This document shows, in pieces, positions 1 through 12,724 of a stretch of 19,901 nt of DNA. The DNA is from Saccoglossus kowalevskii (lineage: Eukaryota; Hemichordata; Enteropneusta; Harrimaniidae), in NCBI RefSeq assembly GCF_000003605.2, contig NW_003119425.1, forward strand, positions 478,017-497,917, given 5' to 3'. Both the position numbers and the translations under genes were made by a program. Positions within the stretch are counted from its first letter, which is position 1; each line of letters opens with the position of its first letter. The notes under the pieces were generated by a model. It was not told the DNA's origin. It did no database searches and saw only the letters and a list, made by a program, of their open reading frames with translations.

Positions 1-2039
<2,039 letters not shown>

Positions 2040-2054
2040 TCTGTCAGAATTCCC

Positions 2055-2180
2055 AGAATGATTATAGTGGCGGATTTAGAGGGCCGCAGGAGGGTACTCC
2101 CATAACACCGTCGTTTCTCAAATACGTACATCCCAAGATGCAATTCGACAACAACCGTTTCCGCCCTAGGATTATTTCCT
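2055..2180. repeat. Possible diverged interspersed repeat fragment
   Basis: GTGGCGGATTTAGAGGGCCG followed by CAGGAGGGTACTCCC resembles the degenerate ends of non-autonomous DNA elements common in marine invertebrates (GGATCC-like core, G-run/C-run pairs). The judgement is from general familiarity with such repeats, not a database match. Confidence 0.3.
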
Positions 2181-2199
2181 CGCGCTGTAGGGTAATGTT

Positions 2200-3704
2200 G
2201 CACATGACATTCATTTCACCAAGTAGAACTCATGCGCTTTATGACAAATATTATGAAGAGGTTTGAATTGACTAGCGTTGATCCACCTCCCATAGCTTCC
2301 GGTTCCTAACTGTTTAAAGTGGCATTCAGCCTTCGTAATGTTGTTAGAAGTCACTATATAGAGTCTATTGAGAGGTGTTTGGGTTTGTGCAAATGCGCGG
2401 ATAGCGAGAAAACAGTACGTAACTGGCGGAATCACCAGTGGTACACAACTAACCGACGCCTCCCGATCGTTACCGATTCTACCGACGTCCATCCGGTGCT
2501 TTGTTATGAGAGTCAGTTCCCATCAGCCTAGGGAGTTCACAATAGCAGCTCAATAACTGACAGGCTCGGTCGCGTTGGGCGTTGTTACGAAATGTCAACC
2601 ACTGTAAATCCACTGCTGACGACACGTAGTTTTTCGGTGATATTAGTAGCTTTGTAATCCCCAAATTATCCAGTTTTGGATTTACTACGATTAATCTTTG
2701 GATCCTACTTATACCGTCTCATTAGTATAGCAATGCTCGTGAACAATATTTACGCTAGCAACAAAGTACATTTAATGTATTCTAAATGGCCATCGCGTAG
2801 ATACTCAAAAGTTATTGTTTTGCTCGCCGGATGTGTTCGGTGTCAAATAATGTCAATATACTGCGGCCACTCTTCCATTCGTCTCTAGAACGCTGGAGTT
2901 ACCAATCGCAACGCCCATCGGTAACATACTATATGATAAACAAGGACTGGACAATAATTAACATTTGTTTTTTAATTTTAATATTATTTAAATCCATGTA
3001 AAAGTGAGACAAGGTGACACATGTTGGCACCACTTGAATAAACATAACGTTGTATTCAATTTTACATGGTTTACACTCATAACAACAAACAACAGTCTAG
3101 GTGCTGTTTACATGGAAATAAAAACAGTACGATTAAAATTGTCATAAAAACACAACAGATGCGTCTTTTGACATTTATAAAATCATTGGTGGCTTGTGAC
3201 ACGTGAAACAATTTACTTTCAATGCCATGACACCAATTACGAATTATCATCGCATAGAAAACATTACCGTTCCCAGTAATTCAAATGAAAATTCAGGAAT
3301 TGAAGATGGGAAATTTTTTCAAAGGCCTTTAAAATAATCGAACACTCGATATATATTACACTCCATCATCGTGCACATGTGTCATGTCCGTTACAATTTT
3401 TATATTTTAGATAAACACAGGAACAGACAGTTCATCATCTAATATTCGGGGTTTTCACCGCTTATTTGACATAGTTATATCTCCCATGCAGTACCAAGAT
3501 TAATTTGATTGTTGAAACATACAAAAGAAAAAATGATGCAGACTGTTACTTATCTTGTGACACGCAATTTATTCCGTTACTGGTAATTAGACGTCACAAT
3601 GTATGAGTACATATTTTGAAAAACCACCTTCAGATTTCCCAAGATACGCTGCGAGTGATCACACAATCATCAGAAAAACAACCGCAGACACAGCCCGCAA
3701 ATGT
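2200..3704. other. Intergenic DNA, no gene recognised
   Basis: Positions 2200-2930 look less AT-rich than the surroundings and have overlapping short ORFs on both strands (2211-2492 minus, 2319-2531 plus), but none has a recognisable domain, start context or splice structure. The higher GC could mark a decayed mobile element. 2930-3704 is AT-rich with nothing to report. Confidence 0.4.
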
Positions 3705-3837
3705 TTAAAGCGCGGTGGTCGTCGCGCAGCGCGTGTTCGAATTTCATGTAAATAAACAATGTATTTTACACGCGTTGTATACGTCGCTATGAGTCCCATA
3801 TCGAACAGGACGCGGCGCGACGACTGCCACCCTTTAA
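3705..3837. mobile_element. MITE-like inverted-repeat element, copy 1
   Basis: The element is bounded by TTAA at both ends (3705-3708 and 3834-3837). Terminal arms pair at 20 of 24 positions counting from TTTAAAG, and the similarity continues inward (GTGTTCGAA against the complement of TCGAACAGG). There is no coding capacity in 125 bp between the TTAA sites. TTAA target duplications are typical of piggyBac-type transposition, but the CCC-type piggyBac tips are absent, so the superfamily is open. It is CpG-rich relative to the flanks. Confidence 0.6.
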
Positions 3838-3998
3838 AGCGGGGGTGTCGTCACCTGCGAATGCGTCAGATGGCCATGGCGTGTCATTGTTTACAAACAA
3901 GCGTTTACCCATGAGCCTTTGCGTTTTTAGCGTGTGTTGTTATCGTCGCTTGGGACTCAATTCCGGGGCGTGCGCAGGTTAAGACCCTCCCGCTTTAA
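3834..3998. mobile_element. MITE-like inverted-repeat element, copy 2, sharing a TTAA with copy 1
   Basis: It runs from the same central TTAA to another at 3995-3998. Arms match at 25 of 31 positions (TTAAAGCGGG tips). The interior is homologous to copy 1 in the same orientation: both carry a GCGTGT block, a run of the form TAAA(T/C)AA, and near the right end a GTCGCT block followed by (G)AGTCCC or GGGACTC. The two are therefore diverged tandem copies of one element. Confidence 0.6.
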
Positions 3999-5254
3999 GA
4001 TGGCAACCACATGACGACTATCGTTCGGATTTTCGTGTATTACGTCTTGCGAAAGTAAAACTGTATTATTACTTAGAGACAAAAATAAAGGCAAAATGCA
4101 TGTAGATTTATGATTGGCTAAGAATATGACAGCGGACTGTGTGATGTGCCAGAATACCAGGCGTCACTGTAACCTGTAAATCATATATTGTTCAATATCG
4201 AATGCAATACCTTCAAATCACACATGTCGTCTTATATCACACATATTTCATACGTAGACTAACTATGACGGCACATGGCGCCAAACTGGGGATGAACCAT
4301 TTTATATAATCGGCATATTCCCCGGAGGAGTGCGTCATTACCACAACGATGTACAAAACACTGTTGTGATATTGAGCAGATGATTAAAATAAATGACAGC
4401 CTGGCTGCTGGTCATATATAGATATATAAATAGATATAATGATTATACACCCTGTTATGTTAATGTTATACACCCTGACCACTAAAAACAGTCTTGTCCA
4501 ATATACGCCACAGTGAAATCGTGACCATGAGTGCAGCAGCTGAGTATATGATAAATTTGAATAAGTGTGTCTGCTAAAATTGTAGCCGTTTAATGACATA
4601 CATTCCAGCTGTTTTATCTTCTATGGTATTACATTGATGAGTTCATTGATATATAAAATATTTTTGTTGGAATATACCCAAAGCAGCATGGTAGAGGTGT
4701 CAGGGATTTCTCGTATATAAGTGTGTATTAATGGCTGGCTATTCAACCGATGACATATTATTACGTCATTAACTTGAAGTTACCCAAATCGCGTCGCCAG
4801 GGAGATTCCGTCGAAGTTGACTTTATTATGAAGTAAATATTCCATATGAAGTTTACCGTAAGACTGATCTATAACGCGAACCAGCTGGTTTCCTGTTTCT
4901 TATATAGCACGAATTTGAGACAGCTATAATGAATGATGTGATGAATATATTGGTTAAGTTGTTCACTCAACCAATGTCCGACAACACATACATACTAAAA
5001 TTACTTCACGCGTCTATTCTTTCAACAAATTATGAGAGTCGCTTCCGTTAGTAGAATCTAGAAAATGGTATAGACGAAAATAGTCATTATTGTATTGCCA
5101 TTGATAATGAAAATCACAGTGTACAATTTGATGGCCCTGTTTAACTCGTCAACTCAGGGAAGCATTGGTCGATTGTTTTTAATAATGTTTTGATGACGGG
5201 TGAGTTCCCGGTCTTGAATGTCACTGTTCTCACGTTTGACTTGACTTGTATTGC
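3999..5254. other. Intergenic AT-rich DNA, no gene recognised
   Basis: Nothing codes convincingly. The 12-mer TTATACACCCTG occurs twice, 24 bp apart, near 4443 and 4467. The minus ORF at 4384-4599 has low-complexity composition and no recognisable domain. Confidence 0.45.
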
Positions 5255-5320
5255 AAAATTTACAAGTGCAAGTGCTATATATATATATATATATATATAG
5301 CACTTGCACTTGTAAATTTT
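5255..5320. repeat. Perfect 66-bp palindrome with a (TA)12 centre
   Basis: A 21-bp arm, AAAATTTACAAGTGCAAGTGC, is followed by 24 nt of TA repeats and then the exact reverse complement of the arm. The whole unit is self-complementary and would form a hairpin or cruciform. Similarity weakens immediately outside. Confidence 0.97.
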
Positions 5321-6615
5321 TGTAAAATATATATATACATAGTGTATGTTGCCATAGAAACAATATGCATATCACATAGGCATATATCTAAGGTCGATGC
5401 TCTGAATGAATAAATACTAATGTGTAGCAACCCGCGCAGTCTGCAGTTAGAAAATATGCAGATCTTGATGGGAGCACGTGCTTGGGTAAGACCAATAACT
5501 GTATTATTTCCACACGCAGTATCGGCGATATACTAGTAGTTTTTTTTTCATCTCTGGTACTGTCTGTTTTGTCACATCAGGATTCTGCATGCAAGTGGCA
5601 TGCATATATCCTACACAATTTAAGATCCCAGGAATCCAAAACTGACCGGAATAAACACACAAAAATAGATCATATCGGAGAATTAAGGCAATGTCAAGGG
5701 CATTCGGCGTAGTGCCTTCAATCAGTTACAATACAAGATATTAAAACAAACACGCGTTATGAATGTTTATTCAGTAAGCGTTTAGTAACCGTATACATCC
5801 GGTAGCCGTGTGGTGCATAACTTCACGTACATGTGAAATGTCACATTGTTTTTTTCCTTCGAATTTCCATCAGCGAGAAATGCAAATACAAAATACCCGT
5901 CTATCTGCCAGTGTACTCTTTTATTCTATACATTGCGATAAACAAATATATTCTTGTTCGCGTACTCTCGGTGCAACAAATGCATTTGCTTCATCTTTCT
6001 AAATAAATTTCTGTTTATGAATTCCAAACGCAACGCAACGACGTCATTTAAGAACGTTTCAGTTTTATTCAATCGGCCAATAGAAAATACTCGTTTTATT
6101 TTGAATCGCAAAATTTGATAAATACCTTTAATTATATATAGAGCAGTGGGCTTAAAAATCGAAGAAATTATAATTTATGCATGTTCTCTGAATAAATATT
6201 TGTTTTAGCATTTTACTTACATACGCATATGCGTTAGGAAATTACGGCCTTGAAAACGGCAAATTTTATCGACGATATAATTATATTTAATAGATGTCAT
6301 CAGTCGACCAGTCAATTGAGACCAACCAATTAATAACTGTTGACGTGACCAGAGAGCTGCGTCTATCAGATATCTGCCTCTAATCGTGATAGCAAATGAC
6401 GTAGATGAATAATTAATTATATACTTAATTTGTAACCAAACCCGGAAGTGGAAGAGTGTGGATACCGGGTGGTACTTTGTTTTTCGTTTGTTGTATAAGA
6501 AAATGATACAGTATACAATATATATATATTTATTTTAATTGAAATATATGACTGAAAGACAGGCGCCAGCATTTGAATATTCTGCAATGTAAGTTTTCTT
6601 TCCATGTATTTGAGC
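5321..6615. other. Intergenic AT-rich DNA, no gene recognised
   Basis: Short ORFs at 5482-5712 and 5808-6002 (plus) and 5926-6111 (minus) have no recognisable protein features. A GCATGC-containing inverted pair lies near 5588-5604. Confidence 0.45.
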
Positions 6616-7000
6616 GATGTGATGTGACGTGATGTGACGTGACGTGACGTGACGTGATGTGTTGTGACGTGACGTGACGTGACGTGGTGTGACGTGATGT
6701 GATGTGATGTGATGTGATGTGATATGATGTGATGTGACGTGACGTGATGTGACGTGACGTGACGTGTTGTGATGTGATGTAACGTGATGTGACGTGACGT
6801 GACGTGACGTGACGTGACGTGACGTGATGTGTTGTGTTGTGACGTGACGTGACGTGACGTGGTGTGACGTGACGTGATGTGATGTGATGTGATGTGATGT
6901 GATGTGATGTGATGTGATGTGATGTGACGTGACGTGACGTGTTGTGATGTGATGTGATGCGATGTAACGTGGTGTGATGTGACGTGGTGTGATGTGGTGC
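6616..7000. repeat. Pentanucleotide satellite (GACGT/GATGT)n with variant units
   Basis: About 77 units in strict 5-nt register. Most are GACGT or GATGT, with minor GTTGT, GGTGT, AACGT and single GATAT and GATGC units. Weaker 5-nt periodicity continues to about 7090 with heavy divergence. A long minus-strand ORF (6530-7081) is a by-product: a 5-nt repeat read in threes gives a 5-residue His/Ser/Thr/Arg repeat. Confidence 0.98.
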
Positions 7001-10000
7001 CATCATGTCATAAGATTCAGTGTCATGCGATTCGATGTAGCGCGACGTGTTGTGATGTTGTTCAATGTGATGCAATGCCATGTGTAATTTGGTTAGACGT
7101 GATATAGTGCTCTATGGTGTCATGTAATGACTGTATTGTGTGGTAATGCTATGCAATTTCATGCAAAAATATAAATAAATATCGCTTTGCTTTCCTTGTA
7201 TACATTAAACTATACAATCTTTCACGCAGTGCTCACTTCTCTCTACACGCGAATAATGCGTGGCGCATGCAATTTTGACTGATATATTAGACTGAACTTT
7301 TAAAGTCTTATCCATGTGTCACGGTGGTGACTAACAGTATTGTGAACATGGAATTAAAATTTGAACGTTATCACAACATCAACTGACTTGTGATCAGAAC
7401 GGGGTAACTCAGCGTATATTTTTAGATGAAGTCATCATTAGTAGTTTTAAAAAGTTAATCACGAGTCACCCCGGGGACTCCGCGTTTAGAAAATCATTAA
7501 GTTTGGTTTCACGGGCAGGATACTTGATGTGTGGCAGGTATTATTTTATCACTTTGATAACACTTCCTCCCAGGGACACTGCGTATTAGCGGTTCTGCCG
7601 AAGATGTTGGGAGCAAACACAGTCAGCAGGCGTACAAGTGATAATAAACCAAACGCGAAAAAATGTGTGTGAAAAAAAAACAGTTTCTCAAAAACGTTTC
7701 TTTATTTAGTTTCAAGCCGTAATCAAGATGGCTGCCCCCATATAGTAGACATCGTTAAAATAATCGCATTTATTTTATTATCACGTGTACACTAGCTGAC
7801 TGTTGGCGCAAACCCACATTCAGGTGTAGTTGTCAATTTTGCGTGAATTGTGTCATTATGATTGTGTAAGCAATATATGACTGCTTGGCGGACCATGTGA
7901 AATGAACAATATCGATTGCTTGGCGCTGCATTATAGCATATGCGGGTACGCTCAATTTTGTGTGTATATTGTTAGCATAAATTAAGCACAATAACGAACG
8001 TTTTTTTTCAGTAGGTAGGTGTTTTATTGGTTTTAATACAAACATAGAATTTTCATATTCTATAAGTAAATAAATCACACAAAACAGTATTATACAAAAA
8101 TTGACGATGAAAGTAATTGTTCAAATCAATCGAAATATCACCAGACCAGTGAAATAGTACAAAGGTAAACTAAATCTGACGGAACGCATAAACTGATTAA
8201 TTTAAATTTGAATGGAAATTCTGGGATGCATGCCGCCTTCTATCGGCTTGGTGGTCGTGTACAACAATCACGCCCTCTGAGACAACATTTCATTATACAC
8301 TTGATCTCGAATTTCATCATATCGGAAAACGAATATAAACATTTTGTCAATACTGCATCATCATCTAAGACATGTGCTAAACGGACGAGTTGTTCGGATA
8401 TTGTGGGCCCGTCTTGTCTGTTAAAAGGATCATCATTGAATATGGATGAAAAACGCGATCTTTTATTTATTTAAATAGTGTGCGTATAGATACCAGTTTG
8501 AAGTGGGTGTGAAAATGCCCAATCGAAACGTTGTCAATGACAGCTGTCAAAGAACAAAATGTTCATATATATGCCTTTTTCATTGAATTAGAATAGTGTT
8601 AGTCTTAATGAAAAGATAGACGTGATCACTTAGAATAAACTACGAATCTTTAGTCAATACGAAGCTACTTACAAAATTGTACCTGATTGGCTAGCTAACC
8701 CTAACACTTAACAGTCAGACCAACCAGGAAGCAGCTTTTTTATTGACAGTTTTTTTTTTCGGCTTATAAAATTCTACCTTGTAACAAAGCTTTGACTCAA
8801 CTGGAAATCTTGGACGAATTGTACATACTTCCTTGAGTTAGTGAGTAATTTAATGGCTGTGATGAACGATATGTTTGAAATGTAATCGTACAAATCACTT
8901 GCAGAAATGTAGAAGTAGCACTTAGAAACTCCCTCTCTCCTTCGCGTCAGTGCCAAGTATTTTTCTAAGTTTTTTTATTTTTTTTTGGCAATTATATACT
9001 AATTACTAATATGTTATTTGTTGATGTTAGAGGCAGGTACAGTCAGATAACGCTATTTTATATTCGGTCGAAAGTCAAAGAGGTTCATTAATGCATATAA
9101 ATACTCAAGACGGTTGAACGTATCGATATTTAGATGTAATTATGTAACAAGACAATGTGTCGTCACGTGACCCGAGTTTGTGAAAGTAACTATAACCGGT
9201 GTGAAATGCATTGATAACCAGAAGACCTTAGATGTAAATGGCCGCCGAGATTTCGCTGAGAACGAGAGAGCCACGATAGATGTGTTTGCCCTTCAAAAAA
9301 TAGTGTTCCCATTCTCTCCCCGCATCGCTCCTTAGGTGACCTGTGCATCCTTGGTATTTGGAGCAGTCGCGGTGAGCGCGATGGCGTGAGAGAATGAATC
9401 ACAACCCAGAATGCATTTGACGACTACGCATGGTGAAATATATAAGTGTGGGCAGGGATTACTTTTATATGATTACTTTTAACAGATTTTTCCTCAGCCA
9501 ATATTTCTAAATGTACGAGTCACAGAATGATGTATATTTCCAACATTGTATTGAATATACAATGTTTAAGCCAATATTCACGTTATATTACGCACGAATT
9601 CAAAATTCGTCTGCAAGGTTATTGATCACAGGTATACAATTAATGCAGATTTATTCCAAGGGGTAATCCTTAAAATGTCGATGTATATATCCAAGTTAGG
9701 TATCTATCAGAAATCCAATCCCCGGAAGCAGATAATGATCAGTATACCAGCAACATTAGGTAATCCATATTATCTGTCACAATCAGATTTATGGTTGTCC
9801 AAGTAACGACAGTTAAGGTTTTCTACTCCGGCCGGGTAACAGTAGTCTCGGTTAGGAAATCCGATCAACAATTTCATACCCGAAAGTGGTGTGTATCATC
9901 TGATTAGTTTGTACTAAGTGACAACCAACTAAATCCGATGAACATGTGGAGTACTCCCTCCTCGGGCATTGTTTTACGTTTATCGAGAAATTCTGTTGAG

Positions 10001-10576
10001 ATCGACGACGGTGGCGTCCTCATATATGTTGTTGCCGCGATGGTATGATCCTGATAACGAGTAGACCACTAGTAATAGTGATATGCTACGCGTCTCAGAG
10101 TTTTTTAGTATTTGCATGTGCGGGCATTTCCTGTCTCCGTGGTAAAACAACGAGGTTGGTCTGGCGATGAAACACAACGAACACACACACAAATGAAAAA
10201 AAACGCACATTTTAAGTTACGAGAAACGCAAATAATTCTCCGTAGAATGTGATGATGAAGAAAACTGATTACAAACGTTTTTACTCCAGGCAAATCGTCG
10301 TAAGGAAACTGCCGTAAAATCCACGATCCTGCGCAGTACAACTTCGGATATTCAAATCAATATTATGACGTCATAAACATCGCACAATAACAACAACAAA
10401 AAACGACGTTGCAAACAAGAATAATCACTCGTTTTCTATCGTCTTTAAATTTGCATATTAATATTTATGTGTGCACTGTTTCTATTTTCCGGAAGTCTTC
10501 TTTTTCCAAATGGACACTTGTCCAGTAGTGTAATAATGAAAACGTCGCCTAAGACTGCATGCTGGGAAGACAGAAA
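7001..10576. other. Decayed array edge, then DNA with no recognised gene
   Basis: Up to about 7090 it is degenerate array. After that there are only short ORFs (7833-8078 and 9190-9402 minus, 8208-8474 plus, 9980-10341 minus) with no domain I recognise. A clean hairpin lies at 9542-9566 (AACATTGTAT, 5-nt loop, ATACAATGTT). Since the receptor runs toward this region, part of 10000-10576 could be 3' UTR, but nothing proves it. Confidence 0.4.
9542..9566. repeat. Small perfect hairpin
   Basis: Ten-bp arms AACATTGTAT and ATACAATGTT around the loop TGAAT. It could equally be structural chance in AT-rich DNA. Confidence 0.7.
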
Positions 10577-10582
10577 TTTATT
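10577..10582 (-). terminator. Candidate polyadenylation signal AATAAA
   Basis: AATAAA on the minus strand, about 20 nt after the receptor stop codon. If used it gives a very short 3' UTR. Another AATAAA lies far downstream near 9651-9656 and could end a longer UTR. Confidence 0.4.
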
Positions 10583-10601
10583 GCCGTCATCAATATCGTC
10601 G

Positions 10602-10797
10602 TCAAACTGTTGTTTCACGGTCCACGACTTCGCTACTGTCACTGTCGTCACTAAGTTCGGCCTGAAGTTCTTCCATGCGACTTCTCCGGACATGGTTATG
10701 CCTAAAAGAGTTAATGTTCCGACTAATGTCCTCGAGACTGTACATGCTACTTGAAGCGACTGGACCCCTTTCAGACGGAGGAAGAGGGCCGTTACTC
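10602..10797 (-). CDS. NMDA-type receptor exon i: tail end with PDZ ligand and stop
   Basis: Residues 525-588 and the TGA stop at 10604-10602. The acceptor is TTGATTTTCAG before 10797; phase 2 from exon h gives a Ser codon at the join. The tail has a Pro/Ser stretch (NGPLPPSERGP), a basic patch (RHNHVRRSR) that offers a possible PKA-type site, an acidic serine cluster (LSDDSDSSE, a likely CK2-type substrate), and the C-terminus DRETTV. ETTV fits a class I PDZ ligand (S/T-x-hydrophobic), comparable in role to ESDV of GluN2. This exon is the terminal one if the AATAAA just downstream is used. Confidence 0.82.
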
Positions 10798-10869
10798 CTG
10801 AAAATCAACAAAAGCATGATTAGATTTTGTCTTAAGGTAAATTGTAGTGAAATAAACATAAACATGTTA

Positions 10870-11115
10870 AAATATCGGAGCCGGCGGCACGAAATTTTAC
10901 GTGGAGGGGCGAGATTTGCTCACTAACCTTCCGCCCAAAGCGCGACCTTACTAGGGGTCCGGGGCATTCCCCCCTTAAAAATTGAAATCCCTCTGAAACG
11001 CTATTTCCTGCATGTGAGTGGCAAATTTTGCTGACACAAAAAGTTTCAGCTTGATTTTGGAGGAGCGACGCCCCCTAAACTTTTCGAGTGGGCGACCGCC
11101 CCTCTGAATATCGAC
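10870..11115. repeat. Diverged interspersed repeat in receptor intron
   Basis: It lies in the intron between exons h and i. Blocks such as CTAGGGGTCCGGGGCATTCC, CTCTGAAACGCTATTTCCTG and GCGACGCCCCCTAAACTTTT resemble a repeat type widespread in marine invertebrates: C/G runs next to AAATTTT stretches. The abrupt change from AT-rich intron to GC-rich blocks supports an insertion. Boundaries are approximate. Confidence 0.5.
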
Positions 11116-11383
11116 GCAATATGTAAGCTATATATGACTTTTATTTCTATTTCACTCCTTACTGTTTGTTACTCAATTTAGAGTGTTTATCAGCAGTTTT
11201 CCATAGTGTTCATCTTATAAAATACACCGTATCAAACATTAGACAAATCCTGGCATGACGGGTATTGCGCCCCCACCGATGTGTTCACTCGTAGTTTCCT
11301 TCTGAGTAAAATCCATCGGCGAGGGCGCAATAACTATTGCCGACCATATGAAAGTCAGATTAACATTAGGCATTGGAATTCTT

Positions 11384-11385
11384 AC
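11384..11385 (-). promoter_or_regulatory. Splice donor that doubles as an in-frame stop on retention
   Basis: The intron after exon h begins GTAAGA. Read through, the codons are TCG then TAA, so retention of the 588-nt intron would end the protein at NWQS and remove the whole exon i tail with its PDZ ligand. The reading is direct; use of such an isoform is inference. Confidence 0.4.
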
Positions 11386-11522
11386 GATTGCCAGTTGAGC
11401 AAGTCTTCGAGTTGATGTACTCTGTTTAATGCCTCCTCTAATTCATCGTGGAGTTTCCTACAATGCCTGTTACCACAAGTGCTGTGCATGCCGTGGTGTC
11501 GGTACATCCTATCTGCCATCGC
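11386..11522 (-). CDS. NMDA-type receptor exon h: cytoplasmic coiled-coil segment
   Basis: Residues 479-523 plus two bases. A His/Cys-rich stretch (RHHGMHSTCGNRHC, 486-499) is followed by a predicted short coiled coil (KLHDELEEALNRVHQLEDLL, 501-520) with hydrophobic residues at a/d spacing. Vertebrate GluN3 tails also end in a helical L-E-K/L-E-E region, so this fits a GluN3-like tail, though I cannot show orthology. The acceptor is TATTTACAG. The donor is the strong GTAAGA at 11385, which also creates an in-frame TAA if the intron is retained. The assignment rests on frame continuity with exons g and i rather than on strong family similarity. Confidence 0.8.
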
Positions 11523-11958
11523 CTGTAAATATAAGACACATTGCGTTAATGTCCATGCACCATCTCGTACTGTTATTTACGCGAATACTAGTATTCGAAT
11601 ACTCTCCGGAAAGGAAACAAATAAATTGGTAAAATTTAGCAACAATCACTACGTGAGCGCAGATTTGTTTTCCATACGGGAACCGTGAGTTATTTCACCT
11701 ACGCTCGGCGACTTTGTTTTTTCGTTATAATAACATGACAATGATTATCCTCACTCCAAACTGATGTCGACATTACATGATATAGTAGGAGTCTGTTCCT
11801 GTATTCATAATATGCTTGCTATGTTCACCATGGCACATATTTGGACTGGGTAATCGCTCCTATCCTGACCGTGGTAATCCCCGGCTGGGTGGCGACATAC
11901 GAGCCCGACATAATCCAACTCAACATAAGTTTTGTCACATGTACCATTTCATCATTAC

Positions 11959-12191
11959 CTGCGCAACTAGAGAAACTAGTTCCCTCTTCTTGACTTTCTT
12001 CTTGAACCTTTCTCTGAGGCGTTTGTAGAAATAGTGCTCAGCGAAAAAGACAAACACGCTGACAATGCAACCACCCAGTAATAGGAGGAACACTCCCGAT
12101 GAATGTACTATACCGAGAGGTTGTCGCTTGTTCTCCCTTTTATCGTTACATACATTCGTCATCCATTTATCGGCAATTCCCTGAAGAAATC
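11959..12191 (-). CDS. NMDA-type receptor exon g: end of S2, M4 and juxtamembrane tail
   Basis: Residues 401-478. GFLQGIADKWMTNVCND (401-417) corresponds to the last S2 helix; Cys415 is the partner of Cys362. GIVHSSGVFLLLLGGCIVSV (427-446) begins the M4 helix, followed by FVFFAEHYFYKRL (447-459). In the family this reads M-A-G-V-F-Y-M-L and later E-H-L-x-Y. A strongly basic juxtamembrane stretch (RERFKKKVKKRE, 460-471) marks the cytoplasmic side. Acceptor GATTGCAG, donor GTAATG, phase 1 in and 0 out. Confidence 0.94.
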
Positions 12192-12724
12192 CTGCAATCG
12201 ATCGACACAGAATGACTGATTAAAAACGCTTACGAAAACCAACATACAAGAATCAGCTGGGAGGTATCGGATAGTATGGTCGGTAGTACTCGGACTGCCA
12301 TTTGACAATAATAATAATAAAACAATATACACACAAGCTGTTTATTTTCTTTTATGTACTAACTAGCCTATATGCACCATCTCGCATCTCGAAAAACATT
12401 TGGTACCAAAACAAGCAAACAAAAATGTGAATTCCACATTATGAGAAGAATTTGAGGTGAAAATTCACCATCCAATTTGCAAACTAATTGATTTTCACGT
12501 GTTCAAAACTGCATCTTATGTGGCTGCTGATTGGTCCACATTTTCTTCTCAGTGTTGATAGCTCGTGGTGGTAGTAAGAAATACCAACATTAATTAATGA
12601 CGGTGACCTAATTGATTTGCATCTTGCATGCATAGACCATGCTTCAGTCATGTACATTATCCCTAAGTAGGCATAATTTCAGTTATATAAGTCTGAGATG
12701 AAATCCTCTAAAATGCACACGGCT

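Noticed and set aside
6530-7081. 183-residue minus-strand ORF rich in His, Ser, Thr and Arg
   Set aside because: It is the translation of a 5-nt satellite, which lacks stops in this frame and gives a 5-residue repeat by arithmetic. No start context, splice sites or non-repeat domain.
7398-7610. Three similar blocks (GGTAACTCAGCGT, GGGGACTCCGCGT, AGGGACACTGCGT)
   Set aside because: Similarity is too short and spacing irregular (about 70 and 100 bp); not enough to call a repeat.
8690-8713. Telomere-like CTAACCCTAAC
   Set aside because: Fewer than two units; not an array.
9190-9402. 70-residue minus ORF in a less AT-rich patch
   Set aside because: No family, no splice sites placed and no conserved motif; could be chance or repeat debris.
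10467-10754. 95-residue plus-strand ORF over the last receptor exon
   Set aside because: It is the antisense shadow of exon i, which has a proper acceptor, frame continuity and a PDZ-type end on the minus strand.
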